This document shows positions 9,689 to 18,066 of a stretch of 64,000 nt of DNA, piece after piece. Below the pieces are notes generated by a model, which was not told the origin of the DNA, made no database searches, and worked only from the letters and a program-made list of their open reading frames with translations. The translations under genes and the position numbers were made by a program. Each line of letters begins with the position of its first letter. Within the stretch, counting starts at the first letter, position 1. The stretch comes from Bdellovibrio bacteriovorus HD100 (GTDB lineage: Bacteria > Bdellovibrionota > Bdellovibrionia > Bdellovibrionales > Bdellovibrionaceae), in contig NC_005363.1 in assembly GCF_000196175.1 (NCBI RefSeq), positions 2,666,001-2,730,000 on the forward strand, in the 5' to 3' direction.

Positions 9689-10228
9689 ATGTTACGAAGT
9701 TACAAAGATGACCGCGAATACTACGCCTCTTTGCCAAAAAAACGCATCGGGGTGGGCGTACTTCTTTTCTATAAAGGTGAGCTTTTGATCGTACAACCCA
9801 CCTATAATCCGGCCTGGATTTTACCTGGTGGCACTGTCGAAGCCGAAGAGTCCCCCAGCGAAGCTCTGCAACGGGAGCTCAAAGAAGAACTGGGATTGAA
9901 TATCCAGGCAGGCTCGCTGCTGGCGGTGGACTATGTCAGCAACCGCGACGTCAAAGGTGAATACATGCAGTTGCTTTTTTCCGCCAAAAATCTGACCGAA
10001 TATCAGGCGCAAAACATCCGCCTGCCCATGTATGAAATAAAAGATTTCAAATTTGTCGCCGTTGAAAAGGCACTGGAAATGCTCACCCCGATTGTCAGTC
10101 GCCGCGTGCACAGCGTGATGCTGGCGCAAGAACAGGGGCTGGGGGCTATTTATCTGGAAGAGGGTCGTCCGTTTTACGACCCTTTAAGACTGGCAATCGC
10201 CGATCCGTACTCTTTGCCAAAGACATAA
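9689..10228 (+). CDS. Nudix hydrolase
   Basis: Hydrolyses a nucleoside diphosphate linked to some other group; substrate unknown. The Nudix box G-x5-E-x7-REL-x-EE-x-GL is intact at about residues 48-70 and binds the catalytic magnesium. Length 179 aa is normal. GGAG lies before the ATG. Its last 55 bases overlap the 3' end of rpe on the opposite strand, so both C-termini are encoded by the same DNA. Confidence 0.88.
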   Translation: MLRSYKDDREYYASLPKKRIGVGVLLFYKGELLIVQPTYNPAWILPGGTVEAEESPSEALQRELKEELGLNIQAGSLLAVDYVSNRDVKGEYMQLLFSAKNLTEYQAQNIRLPMYEIKDFKFVAVEKALEMLTPIVSRRVHSVMLAQEQGLGAIYLEEGRPFYDPLRLAIADPYSLPKT

Positions 10229-10806
10229 CTGCCGGCAACGAACACATCCGCCTCGTGGCAAATCTTCGCGGTTTCCGCATTGATTCCGCCATCGACTTCA
10301 ATCAGGCAGGACAAATTCTCCGAGGAAATTTCCTGACGCAGACGAGTGATTTTCGCCACCTGATCATTCATGAAGGACTGCCCACCGAAGCCCGGCTCCA
10401 CCGTCATCACCAGCACCAAGTCACACAAAGGCAACAGAGGCAGAACCTCTTCCACCGCCGTGCGTGGGCGCAATGTGATTCCGGGTTTGGCGCCCAATTC
10501 ACGAATGCGTTTCAAAGTGCCTGCGGCGTCTTTGGTGGACTCCACGTGAATGGTCAGATAGTCACTGCCCGCTTTCACGAATTCTTCCACATAGCGCTCT
10601 GGTTCTTCGATCATCAGATGCACATCCAACGGAAGCGGCGACACTTTTTTCAGCGCCTTCACCACCGGGATGCCAATAGTGATATTCGGCACAAAGCGCC
10701 CGTCCATCACATCGACGTGAATCCAGTCAGCGCCCGCCTGTGCGACCGCCTTGATCTCTTTTTCAAGATTGGCAAAGTCCGCCGACAAAATGGAAGGAGC
10801 CACCAT
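10174..10806 (-). CDS. rpe: Ribulose-phosphate 3-epimerase
   Basis: Interconverts ribulose 5-phosphate and xylulose 5-phosphate in the pentose phosphate pathway. Family motifs are APSILSADF at the N-terminus, HVDVMDGRFVPN (metal-binding His and Asp), MTVEPGFGGQ and EVDGGI. I start at the ATG three bases after the fmt stop (210 aa), which gives the common N-terminus; an in-frame TTG at 10818 behind GGGGG is a real alternative. It is the last gene of def-fmt-rpe and overlaps the convergent Nudix gene. Confidence 0.93.
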   Translation of the reverse strand: MVAPSILSADFANLEKEIKAVAQAGADWIHVDVMDGRFVPNITIGIPVVKALKKVSPLPLDVHLMIEEPERYVEEFVKAGSDYLTIHVESTKDAAGTLKRIRELGAKPGITLRPRTAVEEVLPLLPLCDLVLVMTVEPGFGGQSFMNDQVAKITRLRQEISSENLSCLIEVDGGINAETAKICHEADVFVAGSYVFGKEYGSAIASLKGS

Positions 10807-10807
10807 C

Positions 10808-11764
10808 TTAGACGCCAAGTTGATCCCCCACTTTCAAAGCATGACCTTTCAGGAAATCAGCAATCGCCATGCGGTTGCGGCTTTCAGGCTGAACTTCAAA
10901 CAGTTGCAAAACACCGTCACCGGTCGCAACAGAAATATGATCTTCATGAACAGCGGTGATCGTGCCGGGCTTGGCACTGCCGATAGAGCCGCCGTCACGA
11001 GTGACCGTGGCTCTGTGCAGTTTCAGCTTTTTCCCCTGCAAGAACGTGTAAGTGCCCGGGCCATAGACAAAGCCGCGGATCTTTCCGTCGATCGCTTTGG
11101 CAGACGTGCTCCAGTCGATCTGGGATTCCATCTTTTCGATTTTTTTCGCCAGCGTCACCTTGGATTCATCCTGAGGTGTCGGCGCCAGATTGCCACGAAC
11201 ATAGTCCATCAGTTCCACTTGCAGAAGTTCTGCACCCAACTGGGCCAGCACATCGTGCAACTGCAATGCGTTCATGTCCGGGGTGATTTTCACACGACGA
11301 ATGCCGATGATGTCACCGGCATCCAATTTTTTGACCATCTTCTGCAGGGTCACGCCGCTTTCGACGTCACCGGCTTCGATGGCTCTTTGGATCGGAGCCG
11401 CCCCACGCCAGCGTGGCAAAACAGATCCGTGCACATTCACGCAACCAAAGCGGAAGGAATCCAAAAATTCCTGGGTCAGAATCTGACCGAAGGCCACAAC
11501 CACCGCCACCTCAGCACCCCAGGTTTTGATTTCCTGAAGCATCAGTGGATTGGCTTTCAAGGACTCCGGCGCCAGAACCTTCAGGTTGTGGGCTTGAGCC
11601 AAAGCTTTTACAGGACTTGGAGTCAGTTGGAGTTTACGACCGGCAGGACGGTCAGGCTGGGTGACAACACCCACGACCTCAAAGTGCTCATCAGACAACA
11701 GAGCTTTCAAAGAGGTCACGGCAAATTCAGGGGTTCCTAGAAAACAGACGCGGACCTTGCTCAC
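10808..11764 (-). CDS. fmt: Methionyl-tRNA formyltransferase
   Basis: Formylates initiator Met-tRNA using 10-formyltetrahydrofolate. The N-terminal domain shows FLGTPEFAV at the start, the conserved NVHGSVLPRWRGAAPIQ segment (about 108-124), and the C-terminal OB-like domain follows from about residue 205. Length 318 aa fits. The GTG start overlaps the def stop codon (GTGA), so translation is coupled to def, its functional partner in N-terminal formylation and deformylation. Confidence 0.95.
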   Translation of the reverse strand: MSKVRVCFLGTPEFAVTSLKALLSDEHFEVVGVVTQPDRPAGRKLQLTPSPVKALAQAHNLKVLAPESLKANPLMLQEIKTWGAEVAVVVAFGQILTQEFLDSFRFGCVNVHGSVLPRWRGAAPIQRAIEAGDVESGVTLQKMVKKLDAGDIIGIRRVKITPDMNALQLHDVLAQLGAELLQVELMDYVRGNLAPTPQDESKVTLAKKIEKMESQIDWSTSAKAIDGKIRGFVYGPGTYTFLQGKKLKLHRATVTRDGGSIGSAKPGTITAVHEDHISVATGDGVLQLFEVQPESRNRMAIADFLKGHALKVGDQLGV

Positions 11765-12366
11765 ACTTCACACTTTTCTTCGTCAGCTGTTGTAGCATCC
11801 CCTTCTTTTTCTTTTTTCACAGGGTAGCCGTACTTCTTGATTTGATTTTTGATTTTGTTGCCCTTGACGAAGCTCAGGTGATCGATGAACAAAGTGCCTT
11901 CAAGGTGATCCATTTCGTGCTGCATGCAGATCGCAAGCAGACCGTCGGTTTTCACGATGTACTCTTTGCCATTCACATCGAATGCTTTCATTTCGATGTA
12001 GTTGTAGCGCTCCACTGTTTCGTAATAGCCCGGGATGGACAGACAGCCTTCATCGAAAGTGGTCTTGCCTTCGCCTTTGACGATTTCCGGGTTGATCAGG
12101 ATCAGCGGCTGTTTTACTGCGGCTTCCAGTTCAGTCATTTCTTCGTATTTATAGCGGCGGCCTTTTTCGTCTTTGGGACGAGTGTCGATCACGACCATGC
12201 GAACCAGCTCGCCTACTTGAGGGGCTGCCAGACCGATCCCGTTGGCGTGGTACATGGTTTCAACCATGTCTTCGGCCAATTTGGCGATTTCAGGTCCAAA
12301 AGTCTTCACCGGCTGCGAAACTTCACGCAACTTCGGGTCTGGGAATGTGAGGATTTTCATGATCAT
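11761..12366 (-). CDS. def: Peptide deformylase
   Basis: Removes the formyl group from new proteins. All three metal-site motifs are present: GIGLAAPQVG (about 43-52), GCLSIPG with the ligand cysteine, and QHEMDHLEG with the two ligand histidines and catalytic glutamate. Length 201 aa includes a charged C-terminal tail rich in Lys and Glu. Two in-frame ATGs (12366 and 12360) are possible. The ribosome-binding GGAGG lies in a perfect hairpin at 12369-12385, see there. Followed by fmt with a 4-base overlap. Confidence 0.95.
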   Translation of the reverse strand: MIMKILTFPDPKLREVSQPVKTFGPEIAKLAEDMVETMYHANGIGLAAPQVGELVRMVVIDTRPKDEKGRRYKYEEMTELEAAVKQPLILINPEIVKGEGKTTFDEGCLSIPGYYETVERYNYIEMKAFDVNGKEYIVKTDGLLAICMQHEMDHLEGTLFIDHLSFVKGNKIKNQIKKYGYPVKKEKEGDATTADEEKCEV

Positions 12367-12368
12367 AA

Positions 12369-12385
12369 GGGCCTCCGGGAGGCCC
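12369..12385 (-). promoter_or_regulatory. Hairpin covering the def ribosome-binding site
   Basis: GGGCCTC and GAGGCCC pair as a perfect 7-bp GC-rich stem around CGG. On the minus strand the 3' arm contains the GGAGG that serves def. The hairpin lies just after the lptG stop, so it could limit def translation or mark the lptG mRNA end. Confidence 0.55.
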
Positions 12386-12393
12386 CCATTATA

Positions 12394-13473
12394 TCAGCGT
12401 TTCAGCTTTTTGAGAAGAACGAAGGCCACACCCAACATAACTATGTTGGGGGCCCACGCCGCCGCCACTGGAGGCAGGGTCCCGTGCTGCCCTAAAGTAA
12501 TCCCTGACGAATAGAACACGTAATAGGCGAAAACCAGGGCCAGACAGATCCCGACATTCAGCATGGTGCCCCCGGACCGGGCCCGGCCCACACTGAAAGG
12601 AATACCCAGTAAACACATGACCAGGCCGGCAAAGGCGAAGCTGATTTTGGAATGATAATCCACCTCATAGGCCACGGTATCCAGGCCCGCCGCCTTGTTC
12701 TTGTCGATGAAGTGTTCCAGCTCTTTTTGTGACATCATATCGGCGGTCTGACCGGCACTTTGCAGGTCCTTGGAATCCTCGGCCATCACGATGCTTTTCG
12801 TTTTAAATGGGCTGGTCAGCGGGAAGCTTGAGTCCTTGTTAAAGATCGTCACTGTCCCCTGCTCCAGCAGCCACTGCGCCCCCTGGATTTTGACCTGAGC
12901 GGCGGTGATCATCTGCACCAGATCCCATTCGTCGCTGAAGAAGTACATCGTCAGCCCCTGGGCCCCGTCCCCTTTGGCATTGAGGGTTTTGATATTGAAG
13001 ATCGAGTTTTTAGAGCGGTACCAGATACGGTCCGTGCGGATCGTGGAAAAACGATGCGGTTCTTTTTTCAGGTCGTAGTACAGGATGTAGTTTTTCTGTT
13101 TGGTCGCCCGAGGCAGAACCCGGTCGGCCGCCATGTACCCCAAAGCTGAAATCACCGCCACCAACAAAAGCATCGGCACCGCGATACGAATCAGGCTCAT
13201 CCCGCTGGCAAATAACGCAACGAGTTCATTGGCTTTATTCAGACTGGTCAGGGTCAGGATCACCCCCAGCAAACAGGCCACCGGCAACAGTTGCGAGATA
13301 ATTCCGGGGAACGAATAGAGGTAATAATTCACCAATGCCGAGGGAGCGACATCCTTGTAGTTGACCATTGTGGACATCGCGTCAACCGCGGTGAAAAGAG
13401 TCAGAAACACCAGAAGGCCACCCACGAAGTAACCTACGAAGAGCCAAGCTGTATAACGATCGATCCTATTCAC
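12394..13473 (-). CDS. lptG: LPS export permease, LptF/LptG (YjgP/YjgQ) family
   Basis: Inner-membrane subunit of the machinery that extracts lipopolysaccharide for transport to the outer membrane. The 359-aa protein has three membrane segments near the N-terminus, a long periplasmic beta-jellyroll region (about 125-265) and three more segments at the C-terminus, the standard layout. The opening DRYTAWLFVGYF is typical. GTG start with AAGGGA upstream. LptF and LptG are hard to separate by eye, so the symbol is tentative. It is first in lptG-def-fmt-rpe. Confidence 0.85.
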   Translation of the reverse strand: MNRIDRYTAWLFVGYFVGGLLVFLTLFTAVDAMSTMVNYKDVAPSALVNYYLYSFPGIISQLLPVACLLGVILTLTSLNKANELVALFASGMSLIRIAVPMLLLVAVISALGYMAADRVLPRATKQKNYILYYDLKKEPHRFSTIRTDRIWYRSKNSIFNIKTLNAKGDGAQGLTMYFFSDEWDLVQMITAAQVKIQGAQWLLEQGTVTIFNKDSSFPLTSPFKTKSIVMAEDSKDLQSAGQTADMMSQKELEHFIDKNKAAGLDTVAYEVDYHSKISFAFAGLVMCLLGIPFSVGRARSGGTMLNVGICLALVFAYYVFYSSGITLGQHGTLPPVAAAWAPNIVMLGVAFVLLKKLKR

Positions 13474-13527
13474 GGCAAATCCCTTAAACTCATTGACTGG
13501 CGGCGGAAATCCAATTTAACTTTGATT

Positions 13528-14628
13528 ATGGCTTTACGCGTCTTGCTTGCAGATGAGAGTTCCACAATCAAAAAAGTAATGCAACTGGCATTGTCTGACT
13601 TCGGGGTTGAAGTTAAATCGGTCCCCGTGGGCCTTGATGTATTGCAAGTAACTAAGACCTTCAAGCCGGATATCGTGTTCGCCGATGTGTTGTTGACCAA
13701 ACGTTCAGGCTACGAAGTTTGTGCGGATCTGAAAAACGACGCTGAAACTGTCAATATTCCGGTTGTGCTGATGTGGAGCGGTTTCATGGAAATCGACGAA
13801 GCCAAGGCCACCGAATGCCGTGCGGACCGTCGCTTGGAAAAACCTTTCGATGCCGACCACCTGCGCTCTCTTGTTTCAGATCTGGTGCAAAAAACGAAAT
13901 CCAATCCAGTTTCCAATTTCCTGACTTTCCCGGAAATGCCAGAGTTTGAAGAAACTCCAACTGAAAACACCCCTGCAGCAGAGCAGGAAGTTTACGCTAT
14001 TCCAGAGGAAAAAAGCGATTTCCTGAACATCCCGGAAATCGACGCTGAAGAGGCCAACCTGCTGGAAGTTTCCGGCGAGGAATTCGCGGCCGTGCCGTTG
14101 ACCAATCCCAAAGCGGAAGACGAACACGACGAAGGCGGCTGGGCTCATCAGGATCTGACCAAATTCAAAATCCAGATCCCTGAGGCGGACGGCAATGACT
14201 TTGCCTCCAAATTTGTGATCCCTCAGGATGACGAGCTTTCCGGCCACATCGAGATGGATGGCGACTTTGAAGAGATTAGCTTTGTGAAATCCGCTCCGGA
14301 AGTGACCAAAACCAAAGCACCTTCGGCTGCTGCGGACTCCTTCATTTCCAACGTGGAAAAATCCGTCAAAGATCAAATGATGGAAACCCTCAAAAAGGGT
14401 GCAACAAAAAGCACCTCTACGGGTGCGGCTCCGCAGCCCGCTTCTAATGCTAAGCCCAATACTCAATCCAAGATGGACTTAGACCCCAATATGATGGAAA
14501 AGATTATCCGTGAGGAAGCTCGCGAAGTGATCGAATCCATCTGCTGGAAGGTCCTTCCGGAGATTGCTGAGCGCATCGTGCGCGAAGAAATCAAAAAGAT
14601 CCTCCGCGAAACTGAAAAGTCCATTTAA
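13528..14628 (+). CDS. Response regulator with acidic linker, RomR-like
   Basis: Residues 1-120 form a receiver domain: acidic pair D9/E10, phosphoacceptor D53 in IVFADVLL, and the conserved lysine in LEKPF near residue 107. A long Glu/Asp-rich, low-complexity linker (about 125-330) follows. The last 45 residues are a compact amphipathic segment (EEAREVIESICWKVLPEIAE, then RIVREEIKKIL). Receiver, disordered acidic middle and conserved helical tail is the layout of RomR, the polarity regulator of myxobacteria that also works in Bdellovibrio invasion. RomR identity is inference. The ATG at 13528 is chosen because upstream sequence is antisense to lptG; no strong ribosome-binding site is visible. 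Confidence 0.75.
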   Translation: MALRVLLADESSTIKKVMQLALSDFGVEVKSVPVGLDVLQVTKTFKPDIVFADVLLTKRSGYEVCADLKNDAETVNIPVVLMWSGFMEIDEAKATECRADRRLEKPFDADHLRSLVSDLVQKTKSNPVSNFLTFPEMPEFEETPTENTPAAEQEVYAIPEEKSDFLNIPEIDAEEANLLEVSGEEFAAVPLTNPKAEDEHDEGGWAHQDLTKFKIQIPEADGNDFASKFVIPQDDELSGHIEMDGDFEEISFVKSAPEVTKTKAPSAAADSFISNVEKSVKDQMMETLKKGATKSTSTGAAPQPASNAKPNTQSKMDLDPNMMEKIIREEAREVIESICWKVLPEIAERIVREEIKKILRETEKSI

Positions 14629-14648
14629 GAGGCCGTCCGTACAGCGTC

Positions 14649-14672
14649 GACCTCTTTTGCAAGTAAGAGGTC
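14649..14672 (+). promoter_or_regulatory. Hairpin covering the nadC ribosome-binding site
   Basis: GACCTCTT and AAGAGGTC pair perfectly around an 8-base loop. The AGAGG in the 3' arm is the only ribosome-binding site for the nadC ATG at 14679. It could act as a translational switch or as a leaky end for the upstream gene. Confidence 0.55.
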
Positions 14673-14678
14673 TTAATT

Positions 14679-15503
14679 ATGACGTTGCTGGAGCTGATCC
14701 GCGCTGCCATCAAAGAAGACATGCCTCATGGCGATGTCACCACTGAATCCCTGGCCCTAAAACCCCGTATGGGACGCGCCCGCCTGAAAGCAAAGGAAGA
14801 CATCGTTCTTTCCGGTGCCATGGCATTTGAACAATCCATGCAGGCTTTGGAACCCACCTGCCGTATCAAGTGGCACTTTGAAGAAGGCGATGAAATTCTT
14901 AAAAATCAAATCATCTGCACGATCGAAGGCGATCTGGTGCAAATCCTGAAAGCCGAGCGCGTGGCCTTGAACTTCCTGGGTCATCTGTCCGGGATTGCCA
15001 CCCATACCCGCCGCTTTGTTAAAAAAATCGCGGGCACCAAAACCAAAATTCTCGACACCCGCAAAACCACTCCGGCCTTCCGCGATCTGGAAAAGCGCGC
15101 CGTGGTTCACGGGGGCGGCGTCAATCACCGCATGAATCTGAGCGATGCAATCCTGATCAAGGACAACCACATTTCTGTCATGGGTGGCATCACCAATGCG
15201 ATCAATCGCGTGCGTGAACACAGCAATCTTCCGATTGAGGTGGAAGCGGGCACCGTGGAGGACGTCAAAGAAGCCGTGGCCATGAAGGCGCACCGAATCC
15301 TTCTGGACAACATGGATAACGACACTTTGAAAAAAGCTCTGGAGATCATCCCTGCTGAAGTGGAAACCGAAGCCAGCGGCAACATGAATCTGGACCGTGT
15401 GGCTTCTGTGGCGGCCTTGGGCGTGAATTATATCTCTGTCGGCGCGCTGACACATTCAGCTCCGTGCGCAGACGTCAGCCTTGTCTTCCAGTGGGAGGAC
15501 TAA
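14679..15503 (+). CDS. nadC: Nicotinate-nucleotide pyrophosphorylase (quinolinate phosphoribosyltransferase)
   Basis: Turns quinolinate and PRPP into nicotinate mononucleotide in de novo NAD synthesis. Clear motifs: ERVALNFLGHLSGIAT (about 88-103), LDTRKTTPAFR (about 125-135), HGGGVNHRMNLSD and ILIKDNH. Length 274 aa is usual. Its TAA overlaps the birA ATG (TAATG), so nadC and birA are translationally coupled. Confidence 0.95.
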   Translation: MTLLELIRAAIKEDMPHGDVTTESLALKPRMGRARLKAKEDIVLSGAMAFEQSMQALEPTCRIKWHFEEGDEILKNQIICTIEGDLVQILKAERVALNFLGHLSGIATHTRRFVKKIAGTKTKILDTRKTTPAFRDLEKRAVVHGGGVNHRMNLSDAILIKDNHISVMGGITNAINRVREHSNLPIEVEAGTVEDVKEAVAMKAHRILLDNMDNDTLKKALEIIPAEVETEASGNMNLDRVASVAALGVNYISVGALTHSAPCADVSLVFQWED

Positions 15504-16258
15504 TGGCGAAGGACAATCCGGTTTCTGACATTCGCATTGGACAAGTCACTTCCCAGTGGGCCGAAGGCAATCACTTGTACGTGGCTTATCAAAAAGAAAT
15601 GACCAGCACCAACGCCATCGCCAAGGAAGAGGCCTTTGCCGAAAACCTGATGGAAGAATCCTTGTGCCTGTATGTGACGGACCACCAGACCGCGGGTCGT
15701 GGCCGTGGCAAGAACACCTGGATTGATGCACGCCCGGGCAGTTCTCTTCTGAGCTCGTGGTCTTATCTTTTGGGTGTAAAACCCCAGCCGACCACATCCT
15801 GTCTTATTGGGCTTGCGGTGTATCGTGCGTGCTCGACAACCTGGCCGTTTTTGGCCTGGAATCTGAAAGCTCCCAATGACATTTACATCGGCGACAAAAA
15901 AATTGCCGGCATCCTGCTTGAAAACGTCGCCCAAGGTGATGAGGTTCGTTTGATCGTGGGATTGGGTCTGAATGTCACGGATTCCCCGGAAGACGTCGAC
16001 ACTGCCACCAGCCTGATTGAGTCCCTGCCCGTTGGCGCCCCGCTGTTGGGTCAGGACTATATGGCGTTCCTGGATCGTTTGATGTTTGAACTGACGGATG
16101 CTGTTTCACACGCTGAAGAATCCTTAAGCCCGACAGACCAGCTTTCTTTGCTGACGGCCCTGAACAAACATCCTTTGCTGAAAGAAAAGTACACAGGGAT
16201 GGAAGCCGACGGCAGTCTGTTGGTTGGTGATAAAAAAATCAACTGGTCCACTTTGTAA
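15503..16258 (+). CDS. birA: Biotin--[acetyl-CoA carboxylase] ligase
   Basis: Activates biotin as biotinyl-AMP and attaches it to the carrier protein of acetyl-CoA carboxylase. The biotin-binding loop appears as AGRGRGKNTW (about 63-72) and the ATP-site motif as KAPNDI with GDKKIAGILLE after it. At 251 aa it lacks the DNA-binding domain of bifunctional BirA, so it should be an enzyme only. GGGAGG lies 4 bases before the ATG, which overlaps the nadC stop. Confidence 0.93.
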   Translation: MAKDNPVSDIRIGQVTSQWAEGNHLYVAYQKEMTSTNAIAKEEAFAENLMEESLCLYVTDHQTAGRGRGKNTWIDARPGSSLLSSWSYLLGVKPQPTTSCLIGLAVYRACSTTWPFLAWNLKAPNDIYIGDKKIAGILLENVAQGDEVRLIVGLGLNVTDSPEDVDTATSLIESLPVGAPLLGQDYMAFLDRLMFELTDAVSHAEESLSPTDQLSLLTALNKHPLLKEKYTGMEADGSLLVGDKKINWSTL

Positions 16259-16269
16259 GGAATCACGCA

Positions 16270-16821
16270 ATGGCACTGACTTTCACACCTTTTCCGGATC
16301 TTGGAAACAAATGCCCCGACTTCACCCTGCCTGCGGTGGATGGCAAAACCTATTCACTGAAAGACTTCAGCAATGGTCAGCCGTTGGTGGTGATGTTCAT
16401 CTGCAATCACTGCCCCTATGTGCAGGCGATTGAAGACCGTTTGATCCAGCTGGGTCATGATCTGAAAAAACAAAACGTGAATGTGATTGCCATCTGTGCC
16501 AACGACGAAGAAAGCCACAACCGCGAAGATTCTTTCGAGAATCTGCAAAAACGCGCGCAAGAAAAAGGCTATCCGTTCGTTTACCTGCATGACAAATCCC
16601 AGGCGGCGGCTCACGCCTTCGGAGCCGTGTGCACGCCGGACTATTTTGTGTACGACAAAGACCTGAAGCTTGCTTACCGCGGACGCCTGGATGATTCGTG
16701 GAAAGAGGCTGCAAAAGTGACCAAACGCGAGCTGTTTGACGCCGTTCAAACACTTTTGAAAAACGAAAAAGTATCTGAAGAACAAACAGCCTCTATGGGC
16801 TGCTCTATCAAGTGGGTTTAA
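16270..16821 (+). CDS. Thioredoxin-fold protein, AhpC/TSA-like
   Basis: A 183-aa cytosolic protein of the thioredoxin/peroxiredoxin fold. CPDFTLPAVDGK near residue 14 is the usual opening. The active-site region reads FICNHCPYV (about 43-51), giving a Cys-x-x-Cys, as in a subgroup of redoxin-like proteins annotated as thioredoxin family. The rest, including GAVCTPDYFVYD, is typical. It probably reduces peroxide or protein disulfides; the exact role is unknown. It follows birA by 11 bases. Confidence 0.85.
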   Translation: MALTFTPFPDLGNKCPDFTLPAVDGKTYSLKDFSNGQPLVVMFICNHCPYVQAIEDRLIQLGHDLKKQNVNVIAICANDEESHNREDSFENLQKRAQEKGYPFVYLHDKSQAAAHAFGAVCTPDYFVYDKDLKLAYRGRLDDSWKEAAKVTKRELFDAVQTLLKNEKVSEEQTASMGCSIKWV

Positions 16822-16825
16822 GACG

Positions 16826-17362
16826 ATGAAGTATATTTTGGTATTTGTTGCAGTAACGATGATCTCTTTCGGCCTTTTCCTGGCGAACTATCTGGGTGCC
16901 TTTAAAGGTGTTGATATTTCTGAATCCGTTCAGGGTCCCTTCAAGATCGTCTATGTTGAACACGTGGGCCCTTACCACAAAGTGAACAAACAGCTTGAGC
17001 GCATTGAAAAGTACATGACTTCCCAGAACATGACCTGCGGCCGCACCTTCGGTGAATACCTGGATGATCCACAAGTCGTGGAAGAAGCCCGTTTGCGCTC
17101 CAAAGTGGGCTGCATCATCACGGGCGAGCCACCACAGCTGGTGGAAGGCCTGCAAGTGGGTGAAATCCCACAACGCAAGTACGTGATGGCGGTGTTCACT
17201 GGGTCCCCTGGTATTGGGCCGTTGAAAGTGTATCCTCGCGTGAATGACTTCATGCTAAAACAAAACTTGAAACAGACCGGCGCCGTTATTGAGATCTACG
17301 AGATCCACTCCATCACCGAGAAAAACGCCATGACCACCACTTACCTGTTCCCGGTTCAATAA
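16826..17362 (+). CDS. GyrI-like small-molecule-binding protein with N-terminal anchor
   Basis: After an N-terminal hydrophobic segment (about 3-23), which should anchor or export it, the protein resembles the GyrI-like/AraC effector-binding fold: YVEHVGPYHKV (about 43-53) matches the typical first helix entry of that fold, which binds small hydrophobic ligands. Length 178 aa. It begins 4 bases after the redoxin gene and ends in TAATG overlap with the next gene, so all three are one operon. Confidence 0.7.
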   Translation: MKYILVFVAVTMISFGLFLANYLGAFKGVDISESVQGPFKIVYVEHVGPYHKVNKQLERIEKYMTSQNMTCGRTFGEYLDDPQVVEEARLRSKVGCIITGEPPQLVEGLQVGEIPQRKYVMAVFTGSPGIGPLKVYPRVNDFMLKQNLKQTGAVIEIYEIHSITEKNAMTTTYLFPVQ

Positions 17363-18066
17363 TGAAGGCCGTGATTTTATCCGCACTGCTGCTGACATCA
17401 GGGCTGGTTTTTGCCGACGCCCCTTGTCCGACCAGCTGCCAGGGGCCGTCTTCGACCCCGGATAAAATCACCCTGTCCAAAATTGATTCCGCTCCGGCCT
17501 GCCTGACGCGCAAGAATGACGAAAGCAACGAAGAGATCGTTCAGCGCGAAAAGCTGACGGACTTTGAAGTGCTGGCGCGCTTGGTGTTTGCGGAGGGCAT
17601 TTCGACCAATCTGGACAAATGTTCCAAATACGAAGATTCGCTGTTTGCAAGCCTTGCGTGGGGTGTACAAAACCGTGTGGCACTAGCGGAAGCCCAGCCC
17701 CGTTACGCCAAACAATTTGGCAAGGGTCTGCACGGGGTGATCTTCAAGAAAGCCCAGTTCAATCCGGCGGTCTCGAAAAAATCATCTTATTCAAAACTTT
17801 TCCTGTGCCCAAGTGAACACCCGCAATGGCAAAAGTTCTGGGAGCTTTCCAAAAAAGCGGCCGATCAGGCCCTGCTGCACCCGCAGAAAAATCCACTGCC
17901 AAAATCTGTAACTCATTTTTATTATCCGCAAAGCACTCAGGCAACGAATCCGCCCGTGGCGTGGGCTGACCTGAACAAGGATGCCGCCAAAAAGGCGTTC
18001 ATGAAGGACGTCAAAATTGAAGGCACCCGCTATAGCAACGAGTGCATTCAATTCTTTTCTTATTAA
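17362..18066 (+). CDS. Secreted SleB-like cell-wall hydrolase, 234 aa
   Basis: A signal peptide (cut near VFADA) precedes a domain like the SleB/Hydrolase_2 wall hydrolases: LARLVFAEG (about 71-79) carries the presumed catalytic glutamate, followed by AWGVQNRV, a KKAQFNPAV segment and THFYYPQS near the C-terminus, where the family has its HFY/H motif. In a predator such enzymes can cut prey or own peptidoglycan. The gene overlaps the GyrI-like gene by one base and the convergent SIMPL gene by four. Confidence 0.72.
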   Translation: MKAVILSALLLTSGLVFADAPCPTSCQGPSSTPDKITLSKIDSAPACLTRKNDESNEEIVQREKLTDFEVLARLVFAEGISTNLDKCSKYEDSLFASLAWGVQNRVALAEAQPRYAKQFGKGLHGVIFKKAQFNPAVSKKSSYSKLFLCPSEHPQWQKFWELSKKAADQALLHPQKNPLPKSVTHFYYPQSTQATNPPVAWADLNKDAAKKAFMKDVKIEGTRYSNECIQFFSY

